The notes below the pieces were generated by a model, which saw nothing but the letters and a program-made list of their open reading frames with translations, ran no database searches and was not told the origin of the DNA. Positions 24,895 through 33,502 of a stretch of DNA of 64,000 nucleotides are shown piece after piece (the first letter of the stretch is position 1; the number at the start of each line of letters is the position of its first letter). The translations under genes were made by a program, and so were the position numbers. Source of the stretch: Paenibacillus sp. CC-CFT747. GTDB lineage: Bacteria > Bacillota > Bacilli > Paenibacillales > NBRC-103111. The stretch covers positions 1,824,001 through 1,888,000 of the forward strand of contig CP106741.1 of the NCBI GenBank assembly GCA_030323305.1, read 5' to 3'.

Positions 24895-27329
24895 ATGAAA
24901 AAAGCGAAACCCATTTCAGCTGTCGTACTGGCCTTCTGTCTTGTTGTTAGTATGCTGTTCACCAAAGGCGGCCGTGCCGCTGCAGAAGTTTCCCCGGTCC
25001 AAGTTAACTTTCAGACCGCAGAATCCCAAACCCCTAACGGCTTTTTGCCCGATACCGGAAAGGAGTACGGGAACCGCGGCAACGGGCTCACCTATGGCTG
25101 GTCCTCTAATCATGTGACGGACGCCAGGGATCACAGCAAGTTTGAGCCTGATCTTAAGCTCGCCACCTTGAACCAAATGGGTGCTGGCGATGTGTGGGAG
25201 ATGGCGGTCCCGAACGGTACATACGAAGTGACCGTCAGCATCGGCGATATTCTGCACCCCGATCAGATCCGGGGAAATTGCTGCTGACGGCGGAAGATAC
25301 CGTAATGTTCGCCAACGAACAGGCAGGCGGCAACTGGCAGCACGTCAAGCCCGATGGACAAGTCTACGCTACCAGCACCGTCAAGGTGGACGTAACCGAC
25401 GGCAGACTGACGCTGGATTCGAAGGACTCCGCCAACAAAAACATCCAAATCAATTACATTCAGATCAAACCGCTGCCTTCTCAGACGAAGGAGGTCAAGA
25501 TTAACCACCAAACCTTGTATTCCCAAACCCCGGATGGCTTTGTAGCCGATATTGGAGAACTGTACGGAAGCCGCGGGAACGGGTTTACTTACGGCTGGTC
25601 CCGGCTTAATACCGGCGAAACCCGGGATTACAGCCTGCTGGAGCCCGACCTTAAACTGGCCACCTTGAACCAGTTCGGCGCAGGGTATCTATGGGAGATC
25701 GCCGTGCCGAACGGCAAGTATGAAGTGACGGTCAGCATTGGCGATATTCTGTATCCCAATCAGATCAAAGGGAAATTGCTGCTTACAGCGGAAGACAAAG
25801 TACTCTTCGAGAACCAGCAAGTTGACGGCGTGTGGAAGCATGTCAAGCCCGATGGACAAGTCTACGCTGCCAGTACGGTAGAAGTACAGGTGACCGACGG
25901 CAAGCTGACGCTCGATCCGAAGGATTCCGCGGGCAAAAACATCAAGATCAACTACATCGACATCAAAGCGCTTACTACGCCCATCACCGTGGATCCCGTA
26001 GAGCTTGGCCCGGTGCTGTCCATGCCTGCGATCGATACCACTCCCGTCACGGTCCAGATCCAGGGCGAGAAAGTAAAATCGAAAGATCCGGTCATTAGAG
26101 CGGACGGCCAAGTCGTCGTTTCCCAAAGCTTCATCGAGGAAAACCTCGGCGTAGAAGTGGCTTGGGATGAGGAAAAGCAGGCCGTTCTGGTCGATTCCCT
26201 GCCGGGCCAGGCAAGGCTCAAGCAGCCGGAGATCCAGCTGATCGTTAAGGGCTTGGAGCTTAACCCGGAAGTCTCTCCTTTTTATTGGGAAGAAACCACC
26301 ATGCTTCCCCTTCGGGAGATCGCCGAAGCCCTGGGATGGACCGTTGCCTGGGATGCTTCCTCTCTATCGATGTCCTTGACTAGGCAGGCCCTTGCCGCCC
26401 CTTCTACTGACCTGTACGGATGGGCTTCCGTCGATGCGGAAGGCGTGAACGGAACGACCGGCGGCGGCCAAGCCACCCCTCAGACGGTGACCACTCTGGC
26501 TGAGCTGGAAGCCCTGGCCGGCGATGACGTTCCGAGAGTCATCATCGTGTCCGGAACCATTACCTCCGGAGCCGATTTCATCCACGTAGGAAGCAACAAA
26601 ACGATCCAGGGTGCGGACAAGCACGCGACCATCCGCGGAGGCATCACCATTGACAACGAAAGCAACATCATCGTCCGCAACTTGAATATGGAAGGCGTAT
26701 GGCCAATTTATGGTCCTGCCGACACGATTGCCGTGCGGTATTCGCACCATCTCTGGTTCGATCATTTGACCATCTGGGATGCCAGTGACGGTCTGCTGGA
26801 CCTTACCCAAGGCACCAACTACGTAACCGTTTCCTGGAACAAGTTCTTCTATACCGAACGCAGTCATCCCCACCGGCTGGCCAGCTTGAACGGCGGCGGG
26901 GCGGAGCACGAGGATACCGATACCGGCCGGAACAAAGTGACCTACCATCACAACTGGTACGCCAACAATGTCGACCAGCGGATGCCTCGTGTCCTCTTCG
27001 GCCAGGCGCATGCCTATAACAATTACTACACGGCAAGCGGCAACAGCTACGCCATCGGAGTCGGGGTCTACGCCTCGATGCTGATCGAGAATAACTATTT
27101 CAAGAACGTCAATAACCCGCACCAATTCATGTACCCCGATCGGCGTCCGGCCTACATTACAGCGGTAGGCAATGTCTATGACAACACCACAGGAAGCAAG
27201 GATACGGGCGGCGTTACCCCTGAGGGCTACACCCCAGTGGAACCGTTCACGAATCCTCCTTACGCTTACGAGCCGGATCCGGCTCAGGATGTTCCTTCCC
27301 TTGTTGCCCAGTATGCCGGCGTTCAGTAA
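24895..27329 (+). CDS. Secreted multidomain pectate lyase (family PL1), frameshifted
   Basis: About 811 aa after repair. Signal peptide (MKKAKPISAVVLAFCLVVSM). Two tandem repeats of about 140 aa follow (each with YGNRGNGLTYGWS-type, DLKLATLNQ-GAG-WE-AVPNG-YEVTVSIGDI and HVKPDGQVYA motifs), probably carbohydrate-binding. Next a copper-amine-oxidase-N-like unit (GVEVAWDEEKQAVLV ... MLPLREIAEALGWTVAWD). The C-terminal PL1 beta-helix has WFDHLTIWDASDGLLDLTQG (Ca2+ ligands) and VDQRMPRVLFGQAHAYNNYY (RxPR catalytic arginine). G run at 25271-25274 is one short; the second repeat shows the correct frame. Confidence 0.88.
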
Positions 27330-27345
27330 ACGCTAGGACGGCAAG

Positions 27346-27383
27346 GCAAAGCCCCACCCCTTCTGGGGGCGGGGCTTTGCTTT
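27346..27383 (+). terminator. Terminator after pectate lyase
   Basis: GCAAAGCCCC / GGGGCTTTGC stem with inner CCCC/GGGG pairing and a short T stretch, 17 bp after the stop. Confidence 0.75.
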
Positions 27384-27489
27384 GGACCAGCCATTCTAGA
27401 CCAGCCTTTCTAGGCTAGCCTAAAGGCTGAGCTGCTTACAACGGACAAAGCAGACGTCACCCGGTGGGCTCTCCTACGAGTGCGGCGGT

Positions 27490-28126
27490 TTAAGGGAACT
27501 CGAGGCGCATCACAACACGGCGCTCGGTGGGACGGGTCACCTCGCGGAAGCCGGCCGCGGCGAAGGCGTTGCGGCTGCCGACGTGAAGCTCCCCCACGGA
27601 ATCTCCTGTCCCGGCACGGTGATCATCGGGTACCCCTCCACCGCGCGGGCCCCCGCTCCCGGGCGAATGCGGCGGCAGCGCGCGCGAGCTCATAGGTGAT
27701 CCCGCGGTGGCGATAGCCGGTTCGAACCGAGAAGCAGGTGACGGCCCAGACACTGCCGTCGTCCTTGTCCTCGTTCCGCCCTGGCCATGGCACCCGGCTG
27801 CTCTTCAGCTTGGGGTAGGCCGTCCGTGGCTCGACCGCACACCACCCAACGGGCTCGTCGTCCAGGTAGGCGACGAGCCCGCTGGTCGTGTCCGCCTCCG
27901 GATTCCCGCACCCGGTCTGGGCGCGCAACAGGAAGGCGCGTTCGTCGTCATCGACCTGTTTCCAGCGGGAGCTCGGAATTTTGAACCGCTGGCAGTAGCA
28001 CCGGACCGCGTGGCACTTGGCCTGGCCCAGGACAACCTCGAGGTCCTCCCAGGATGCCTCATTAGCGGGCACCACGCGGAGGCCATCTATCTTCGGGATG
28101 GGCCATTCGGATTCTTCTTGGTTCAT
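27490..28126 (-). CDS. GNAT-family N-acetyltransferase, two frameshifts
   Basis: About 212 aa after repair. MNQEESEWPIPKIDGLRVV, SGLVAYLDDEPVGWCAVEPR (beta-4 core), GSVWAVTCFSVRTGYRHRGI (acetyl-CoA loop R-x-x-G-x-G/A region) and YELARAAAAFARERG. Two one-base losses near 27645 and 27605 are needed to reach ELHVGSRNAFAAAGFREVTR and the stop at 27490. AGGAGG precedes ATG 28126. Acceptor substrate unknown. Confidence 0.75.
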
Positions 28127-28338
28127 CTGCTGCTGCCTCCTGTTCTGCTTCCCAGCATGGTAATAATCCTCAGAGACGAAATTGAAACAGATGTTGCATT
28201 TCAATTTTTTGGAGTGATAATCTTGAATCATCATCACGACCAGGGGTGCCTTATTCATTATAATCCGGATTCTTTTAGCAGCCTAAGTCGGGAAATTCTG
28301 CTATGAATTTTTGAGCTTACACTTTGAGGTGATAATAG

Positions 28339-29670
28339 TTGATTCCAGCGCCGGCGAAACGAGTGTGCGCTATTGCTTTACCAGCGATCGGCGAAGCCTA
28401 TCTCCAAAGTCTTTTAGGCGTGGTAGATTCCTTTTTTATCGCAAGACTAGGGTTGGTGGCTATAAACGCGGTTGGCGTGACAAATGTTTATAGTATGACA
28501 TACCTGGGTGTCTTTGCAGCGGTTTCAACGGCACTATCCGTTTATCTTTCTCGTGCAGTCGGTGCGAATGACCTTAAGCAAGGACGTACGACCGTCTTCC
28601 ATGGCTTTCTGGTCGCTTTTGCTATTGGTTTGTTATTTTCATTGGGGTCCATTCTTTTTGGCGTTCCCCTCTTACATATCATGGGTGCCTATGGAGAACT
28701 CCAAGAAACGGCGTTACCATACTTTCAGATTGTATTGGGTGTTTCTCTCTTACTCGCTTTATTTACTGCCCAATCTGCTGCATTTCGAGCAACGGGAGAT
28801 ACCAAAACGCCTCTTAAGGTTGGGGTAGAAATGAATATAGTTCACGTTGTTTTGGACTATATTCTGATTTTTGGAATTTGGTTTATTCCAGGATTTGGTT
28901 TAGTGGGAGCAGCATGGGCTATGGTACTGGCGCGGTTGTATGCTTCAGCACGTTTATGGAGGAAATCCCGGAATGTTAAAGCTATTTCGCTAGTGGGAGA
29001 AGAGTTAAAGTTCCAAATGTCATTTTTTTTAAGTATGCTCAAATTCACTATTCCTGTGGCTGTTGAACGACTATCCATGAGGCTCGGGCAAGTCGTTTAT
29101 TTCGGTTTAATTGTTAGAATGGGTACGGAATCCTATGCCGCGCATAATATAGCCGGCACGTTAACCGTTTTCGCTTCGACCATTGGAACAGGTTTTGCTA
29201 TAGCCGCCAGTGTAACGATTGGACAAGCAATCGGAAATAAAAATGTGGAGGCTGTACACTCTTACAGACGATGGAGTTATATTCAATCAGCCATTTCGAT
29301 GACGATTGTGACAGCGCTGATTTTTATTTTTTCCCCTTGGATTGGACAATTGTTTACCCATAACAGCACTGTTCTTCACTTGCTGTTCATAGTCCTTGCA
29401 ATAGATATACTTTCACAGCCCTTCTTGGCATCTTCCCTGGTCGACACATCTGCCATTCAGGCTGGTGGTAATAGTAACTATCCTATGATCGTGACAACTA
29501 TAGGGATCTGGGGCATTCGTACGCTTGGGGTTTACGTCTTTGCATGGAAATGGGGAATGGGACTCCCTGCCGTTTGGGCAAGTATTGCTGCTGACAATGC
29601 ACTTAGAGCCTATTTATTTATGAGATATCGTACTAAGTCTACATTGGGATTGAACAATCCTGCGAAATAA
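28339..29670 (+). CDS. MATE-family efflux transporter
   Basis: 443 aa, intact, twelve helices. IPAPAKRVCAIALPAIGEAY, FIARLGLVAINAVGVTNVYS, FRATGDTKTPLKVGVEMNIV and the second-half repeat SYAAHNIAGTLTVFASTIGT fit cation- or drug-coupled MATE exporters. Start TTG 28339 behind GAGGTG. Base composition is clearly more AT-rich than the flanking pectate lyase and acetyltransferase genes, which suggests a different origin. A terminator follows directly. Confidence 0.9.
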   Translation: MIPAPAKRVCAIALPAIGEAYLQSLLGVVDSFFIARLGLVAINAVGVTNVYSMTYLGVFAAVSTALSVYLSRAVGANDLKQGRTTVFHGFLVAFAIGLLFSLGSILFGVPLLHIMGAYGELQETALPYFQIVLGVSLLLALFTAQSAAFRATGDTKTPLKVGVEMNIVHVVLDYILIFGIWFIPGFGLVGAAWAMVLARLYASARLWRKSRNVKAISLVGEELKFQMSFFLSMLKFTIPVAVERLSMRLGQVVYFGLIVRMGTESYAAHNIAGTLTVFASTIGTGFAIAASVTIGQAIGNKNVEAVHSYRRWSYIQSAISMTIVTALIFIFSPWIGQLFTHNSTVLHLLFIVLAIDILSQPFLASSLVDTSAIQAGGNSNYPMIVTTIGIWGIRTLGVYVFAWKWGMGLPAVWASIAADNALRAYLFMRYRTKSTLGLNNPAK

Positions 29671-29677
29671 AAATGAT

Positions 29678-29701
29678 GCCGTTCACTTGAGCGGCTTTTT
29701 T
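29678..29701 (+). terminator. Terminator after the MATE gene
   Basis: GCCGTTCA / TGAGCGGC stem (one G-T pair) followed by a run of six T. Confidence 0.8.
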
Positions 29702-29797
29702 CGTTTTGCTGAAAAAGAGGTACATGTCCGATTGTATCTATCCAATCCAATCGTTTATATAATCATACCTTGTTATATCTAAAATAAGGAGAAAACA

Positions 29798-30163
29798 ATG
29801 CCAAGACTTGCTTTATGGTCGGGTAATAATCTAACGGGCCGCCGCATTCTTTACACAGGTGGCGATGGGGTTGCTGTTCGAGATTTGAGAGCTTTTCGTT
29901 TTGACAACATTCTATCAAGTTTTAGTCTTAGTAACCCCGATGATTCCAATGAAGTAACGCTGGTTTTATTCTCCGGACTTAACTACCAAGGTTCCTTTCG
30001 AGTGTTTCGCGGGGCCCAAACGGTACGAAATTTAAGTACCCGTTCGTTTAACAACGTTACCTCTTCTTTTGTTCTCGTTGACGAAATTTTAACCAATGCC
30101 CAAATTAACCGTATTCGACGTTTACGTAGAGTCCCAGAAGATCTTGTAGTCATTAGTCAATAA
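29798..30163 (+). CDS. Beta/gamma-crystallin-fold protein with two calcium-binding motifs
   Basis: 121 aa, intact, AAGGAG upstream of ATG 29798. Two Greek-key repeats: RLALWSGNNLTGRRILYTGG ending FDNILSSFSL, and VTLVLFSGLNYQGSFRVFRG ending FNNVTSSFVL. Both carry the (N/D)(N/D)-x-x-(S/T)-S calcium motif, as DNILSS and NNVTSS. No signal peptide; a basic C-terminal helix (INRIRRLRRVPEDL) follows. Microbial relatives bind Ca2+ and are linked to stress or spore/cyst coats. Cytoplasmic or spore location is open. Confidence 0.75.
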   Translation: MPRLALWSGNNLTGRRILYTGGDGVAVRDLRAFRFDNILSSFSLSNPDDSNEVTLVLFSGLNYQGSFRVFRGAQTVRNLSTRSFNNVTSSFVLVDEILTNAQINRIRRLRRVPEDLVVISQ

Positions 30164-30213
30164 CTTGGCTAGTTATATGTTATAGGAAAATGATATAGGC
30201 TGATCCTGATAAT

Positions 30214-30237
30214 GTCCTTGAAAATCAAGGACTTTTT
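30214..30237 (+). terminator. Terminator after the crystallin-like gene
   Basis: GTCCTTGA / TCAAGGAC stem with 3-nt loop and five T. Confidence 0.85.
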
Positions 30238-30309
30238 CATTGTAGAAGTTATCCATCGATAGATGTTCCCCAAGAGTTTAGTATAATGGCGTTGTAAAAT
30301 TGCCGAACG

Positions 30310-30345
30310 GTAAGGGCCGAGGGAAAGCATCCCCGGCCCTTTACT
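30310..30345 (+). promoter_or_regulatory. Leader hairpin before the 30402 gene
   Basis: Strong GC stem TAAGGGCCG-GGG / CCC-CGGCCCTTTA in the 5' leader, downstream of a TATAAT-like -10 at about 30281. It has no full T run, so it may be a leader structure or a weak terminator. Confidence 0.45.
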
Positions 30346-30401
30346 GCACCTTTAAGCACTGCATCGTTAGGTTCGATTATACCTTTAGGAGGTAGCACCT
30401 C

Positions 30402-31193
30402 ATGACCACAAGAAAGATGTTCGACGCCATTGTCTCCAGTATAACCGAGCCTCACCAATTGGAAGGCGATAGAGGCATCATCTTCCGGGTCCGTACCTCC
30501 CGCACGGAAGAGGTCCAGGTGTTCCTGCCTGTCAGCCGCGCCGAACTGGTCGATGATGTTGATCTCTCCGCGGGTGCCAAGCTGCGGATTGAGGGTGAGC
30601 AGCTGGATACCGGCATCGTTGTGGTCCTGAAGCTCTCCCTCCCCGGGATTCTCGCTGGAGCCGGAGGGCCGCCTGCTCGGCACGGTCGATATCCCCATCC
30701 CCGCACTGTCACGGCTAAACCCGTGGCGGGAGCGGCGCTACAAGCTGATCCTGTGGGGCGGCATTGCCGCGGTGCTGGCAGTCGGCATCATCGGAATGAC
30801 GACAGACAACGCTGTGGGTAATGCAGCGATGCCGCTCTTCCTTGCCTTATGCGCCTGGCTCGTAGTGGGTGACCTCCTCACCCGGCGGGTGGACAATCGG
30901 GAGTATGCCGCGCTGGCCCAGACCGCGGCGGAGGCCATCCAGGCGAGTCTCCACGTCCCCGTGCCGGAGGCCGCGGTGTTTACACTGCTGGGCGGGGGTT
31001 GGAACGGACCGGAAACCCGTGGAACCCTACCCGGCCGCAGCAGCCCCGGGCGGTCAGCTGGAGAAGCGGTCGGGAGCAGGCGGTGCTGCATGCCGATATC
31101 ACCCCGAAGCCGCTGCGGCCCAACTCCACCGCCACCATCACGATTACCTCCCTAGAAGATCCTACATATGCCGAGCGCATGCGTACTAGATAA
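30402..31193 (+). CDS. Hypothetical membrane-associated protein, two frameshifts
   Basis: 263 aa after repair. N-terminal part (MTTRKMFDAIVSSITEPHQL, RTEEVQVFLPVSRAELVDDV) looks like a beta-barrel oligonucleotide/ligand-binding fold. An extra G near 30643 hides the join to FSLEPEGRLLGTVDIPIPAL, followed by one or two membrane helices (LILWGGIAAVLAVGIIGM, AMPLFLALCAWLVVGDLL). A lost base near 30995 precedes the C-terminus (REQAVLHADITPKPL-RPNSTATITITS). AGGAGGT upstream of ATG 30402. Family not recognised. Confidence 0.55.
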
Positions 31194-31286
31194 AGCTAAG
31201 GCAAATTATTTGTAATTAAGCCGCTTACGGTAGTTGCCTTTTCCTTCCACACCGTATAGAATAAATCGATGGAAAATTTCTGGAAA

Positions 31287-31394
31287 GGAGTGGGGATATG
31301 AGGGGAAACGGAAGACTTACCATCCGTCGACTACAACCCTTTCCTATCCCCACTCCAGTGAAACACTAAAGCATTTATTGCTTTAGTGTTTTTT
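31287..31394 (+). promoter_or_regulatory. Structured leader with terminator hairpin before the UMP kinase-like gene
   Basis: A perfect 12-bp stem GGAGTGGGGATA (31287-31298) / TATCCCCACTCC (31345-31356) encloses a 46-nt region with further pairing (AGGG/CCCT and ACGGA/TCCGT). Five nt later a perfect 12-bp terminator follows: AACACTAAAGCA / TGCTTTAGTGTT plus T run (31362-31394). The gene's ribosome site comes 9 nt after. The arrangement suggests attenuation or a ligand-sensing leader. Confidence 0.6.
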
Positions 31395-31415
31395 ATTTGC
31401 GCGGAGGTGAAATCA

Positions 31416-32150
31416 TTGACCAGGTACAAAAGGGTTCTTATTAAACTAAGCGGTGGAGCGGTAGCCGGAAGCACGGAGTTTGGCTTTGAGCCCGAGAAAT
31501 TGGACCATATCGCAAACGAGATCATGTCGGTTGTGAATCGGGGGTGGAGGTATCCTTGGTGATAGGCGGCGGGAATATTTTCCGCGGCCACATGGGGAAA
31601 GCTGGGGCATCGAAAGAGCGGAAGCCGACAACATCGGCACCCTCGCTACGGTGATTAACAGCTTGATGCTTCGAGGGTCCTTAAAGCCAAAACCACCAGA
31701 GAAGTCCGGGTCATGACGGCCATCCCGATCACCTCCGTTGCCGAACCCTACATCCGGCTAAGAGCCATCCACCATCTGGAAAAAGGCCACATTGTTATTT
31801 TTGCAGGAGGAAACGGGCAGCCCTACGTGACGACCGATTATCCTTCCGTCCAAAGGGCCATCGAAGTAAACTGCGATGCTCTGTTGGTCGCCAAACAAGG
31901 AGTGGATGGGGTATTCCATGCCGACCCTAAGTACGACAAAGAAGCAAAGAAATACAAGTCTCTTCACTACAACGATGTCTTGACCCGTAACCTGAAGGTA
32001 ATGGATCAGTCCGCTTTTATCCTAGCCCGTGACTACAATCTTCCCCTTCATGTGTTTAATTTTGATAAGCCAGGCTCCATGAAGGAGATTTGTGAAGGGA
32101 ACCATCATGGGACCACGATTAGTGCGGAATCCGTTTTGGAATGGGAATGA
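31416..32150 (+). CDS. UMP kinase (PyrH)-like amino acid kinase, three frameshifts
   Basis: 245 aa after repair. YKRVLIKLSGGAVAG (P-loop-like Lys), VSLVIGGGNIFRG, GTLATVINSLMLRG, FAGGNGQPYVTTD and KQGVDGVFHADPKYD match bacterial UMP kinase, which makes UDP for nucleic acid and wall precursors. G runs at 31540-31544, 31604-31607 and 31675-31677 each lack one base. Start TTG 31416 behind GGAGGTG. It stands alone, not in the usual tsf-frr context, so it is probably a second copy. A terminator hairpin precedes it. Confidence 0.8.
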
Positions 32151-32254
32151 CACCGTATTGGGTTTTTTATCGCATGGTGGATCATGCTTTCGGGATTCAT
32201 CGGATTTTATATGGCCGCCGTGATTATCTTCGCGAATTGTTCGATAAGGCTTGA
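32147..32254 (+). pseudogene. C-terminal remnant of a RelE/ParE-type toxin
   Basis: 35 codons from an ATG overlapping the kinase stop: PYWVFYRMVDHAFGIHRILY then GRRDYLRELFDKA. This matches the last third of RelE/ParE toxins (Y-x-V-F-Y-R ... I-x-x-I-x-x-G-R-R-D). The N-terminal two thirds and any antitoxin are missing, so it is not a working system. Confidence 0.55.
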
Positions 32255-32278
32255 AATCAGCCTGCGCATATTAAGGAT

Positions 32279-32315
32279 AGCAGCCTCCGTCCCAAAAGTA
32301 GCGGAGGCTGCTTTA
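32279..32315 (+). terminator. Terminator after the UMP kinase-like gene
   Basis: Perfect 11-bp stem AGCAGCCTCCG / CGGAGGCTGCT followed by a T-rich tail. Confidence 0.85.
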
Positions 32316-32361
32316 TTAAACCTTTACTAGGCTATCGTAGTCTGGTAAACTGTTCCCGATT

Positions 32362-32399
32362 AATTGTTAACCTAAAACAAACAAATTTGGTTAACAATT
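32362..32399 (+). promoter_or_regulatory. BirA operator (biotin box)
   Basis: AATTGTTAACC-N16-GGTTAACAATT, a perfect match in arms and spacing to the Gram-positive BirA operator. It lies 50 bp upstream of bioB, so bioB should be repressed when biotin is plentiful. Confidence 0.9.
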
Positions 32400-32448
32400 C
32401 ACCTATCGTCTATTAAACAGGCAATCTCAAATTTTACTTAACCGAGGG

Positions 32449-33455
32449 ATGATGACAATTAAAACGACAGAAACCGATTTTACGTGGCAGTCACTCGCGC
32501 ATAAAGCGCTTAACGGGGAATCTTTAACGCTAGATGAAGGACTAAGTGTTCTTGAAGCCGACAATGATCAAGTACTTCCGTTGATGCAAGCTGCGTTTCA
32601 GGTAAGAAAGCATTTTTACGGAAAAAAGTGAAGCTGAACATGATCATTAACGCCAAGAGCGGACATTGCCCCGAGGACTGCGGTTACTGCTCGCAATCGA
32701 TCGTTTCGACAGCTCCGGTGGAGAAGTACACCCTGCTGGACAAAGACTCGCTGCTTGCGGGTGCACGTGAAGCCATGGCCCGAAAGGCAGGGACCTATTG
32801 CATCGTTGCTTCGGGGAAAGGTCCGACCGAGAAGGAGTTGGATCAGGTAATATCCGCCGTCAAAGAAATTCGGGAAACGTTGCCGCTGAAAATTTGTGCA
32901 TGTTTGGGGATTTTAAAGGATGCTCAAGCCAAACGTCTCGTCGAAGCAGGCGTTCACCGATACAATCACAACTTGAACACAAGTAAGGCTAATTATGCGT
33001 CTATAACGACAACACACACCTACGACCAGCGCGTAGAAACAGTGGAACATGTAAAGACGAGCGGCATGTCGCCTTGCTCCGGTGTGATTATCGGAATGGG
33101 CGAGACGAATCGCGAAATTGTAGAAATGGCTTTTGCCCTACGGGAACTAGATGCAGATTCGATTCCCGTTAATTTCCTTAATGCGATTCCAGGAACTCCG
33201 TTAGAGAAGGCGGGACGCACGTCGTCTATGAAGGCTTTAAAGGTATTGGCACTTTTTCGATTTATTTGCCCTTCCAAAGAAATTCGCGTAGCGGGCGGGC
33301 GCGAAGTTAGCCTTCGTACCCTGCAGCCTCTGTCTTTGTACGCAGCTAACTCACTCTTTGTGGGCGATTATTTAACTACGGCAGGACAAGCGGTTTCCAC
33401 CGATCATCAAATCATTGAAGATTTAGGCTTCGAAATTGAGCTGAACGCATTGTAA
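32449..33455 (+). CDS. bioB: Biotin synthase, frameshifted
   Basis: Radical SAM enzyme that inserts sulfur into dethiobiotin, the last step of biotin synthesis; 335 aa after repair, normal length. SGHCPEDCGYCSQS holds the CxxxCxxC cluster. YNHNLNTSKANYASITTTHT and FICPSKEIRVAGGRE are typical. The A run 32622-32627 lacks one A; with it GKK runs into VKLNMIINAKSG. ATG 32449 or 32452 is the start; the ribosome site is weak (GAGGG). No other bio gene is present, so precursors must come from elsewhere. Confidence 0.93.
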
Positions 33456-33502
33456 GGTGTTTGATTAGGAATTGGGTGAAAAAGGAGTGCCGCTGGAAGT
33501 TG

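Noticed and set aside
24696..24965. 89-codon minus-strand frame opposite the pectate lyase leader
   Set aside because: No ribosome site, runs antisense into the signal peptide region, no recognisable domain.
31287..31356. Tetrahydrofolate, fluoride or pyrimidine (PyrR) leader before the kinase gene
   Set aside because: The conserved loop bases of these classes were not found; kept as an unclassified structured leader.
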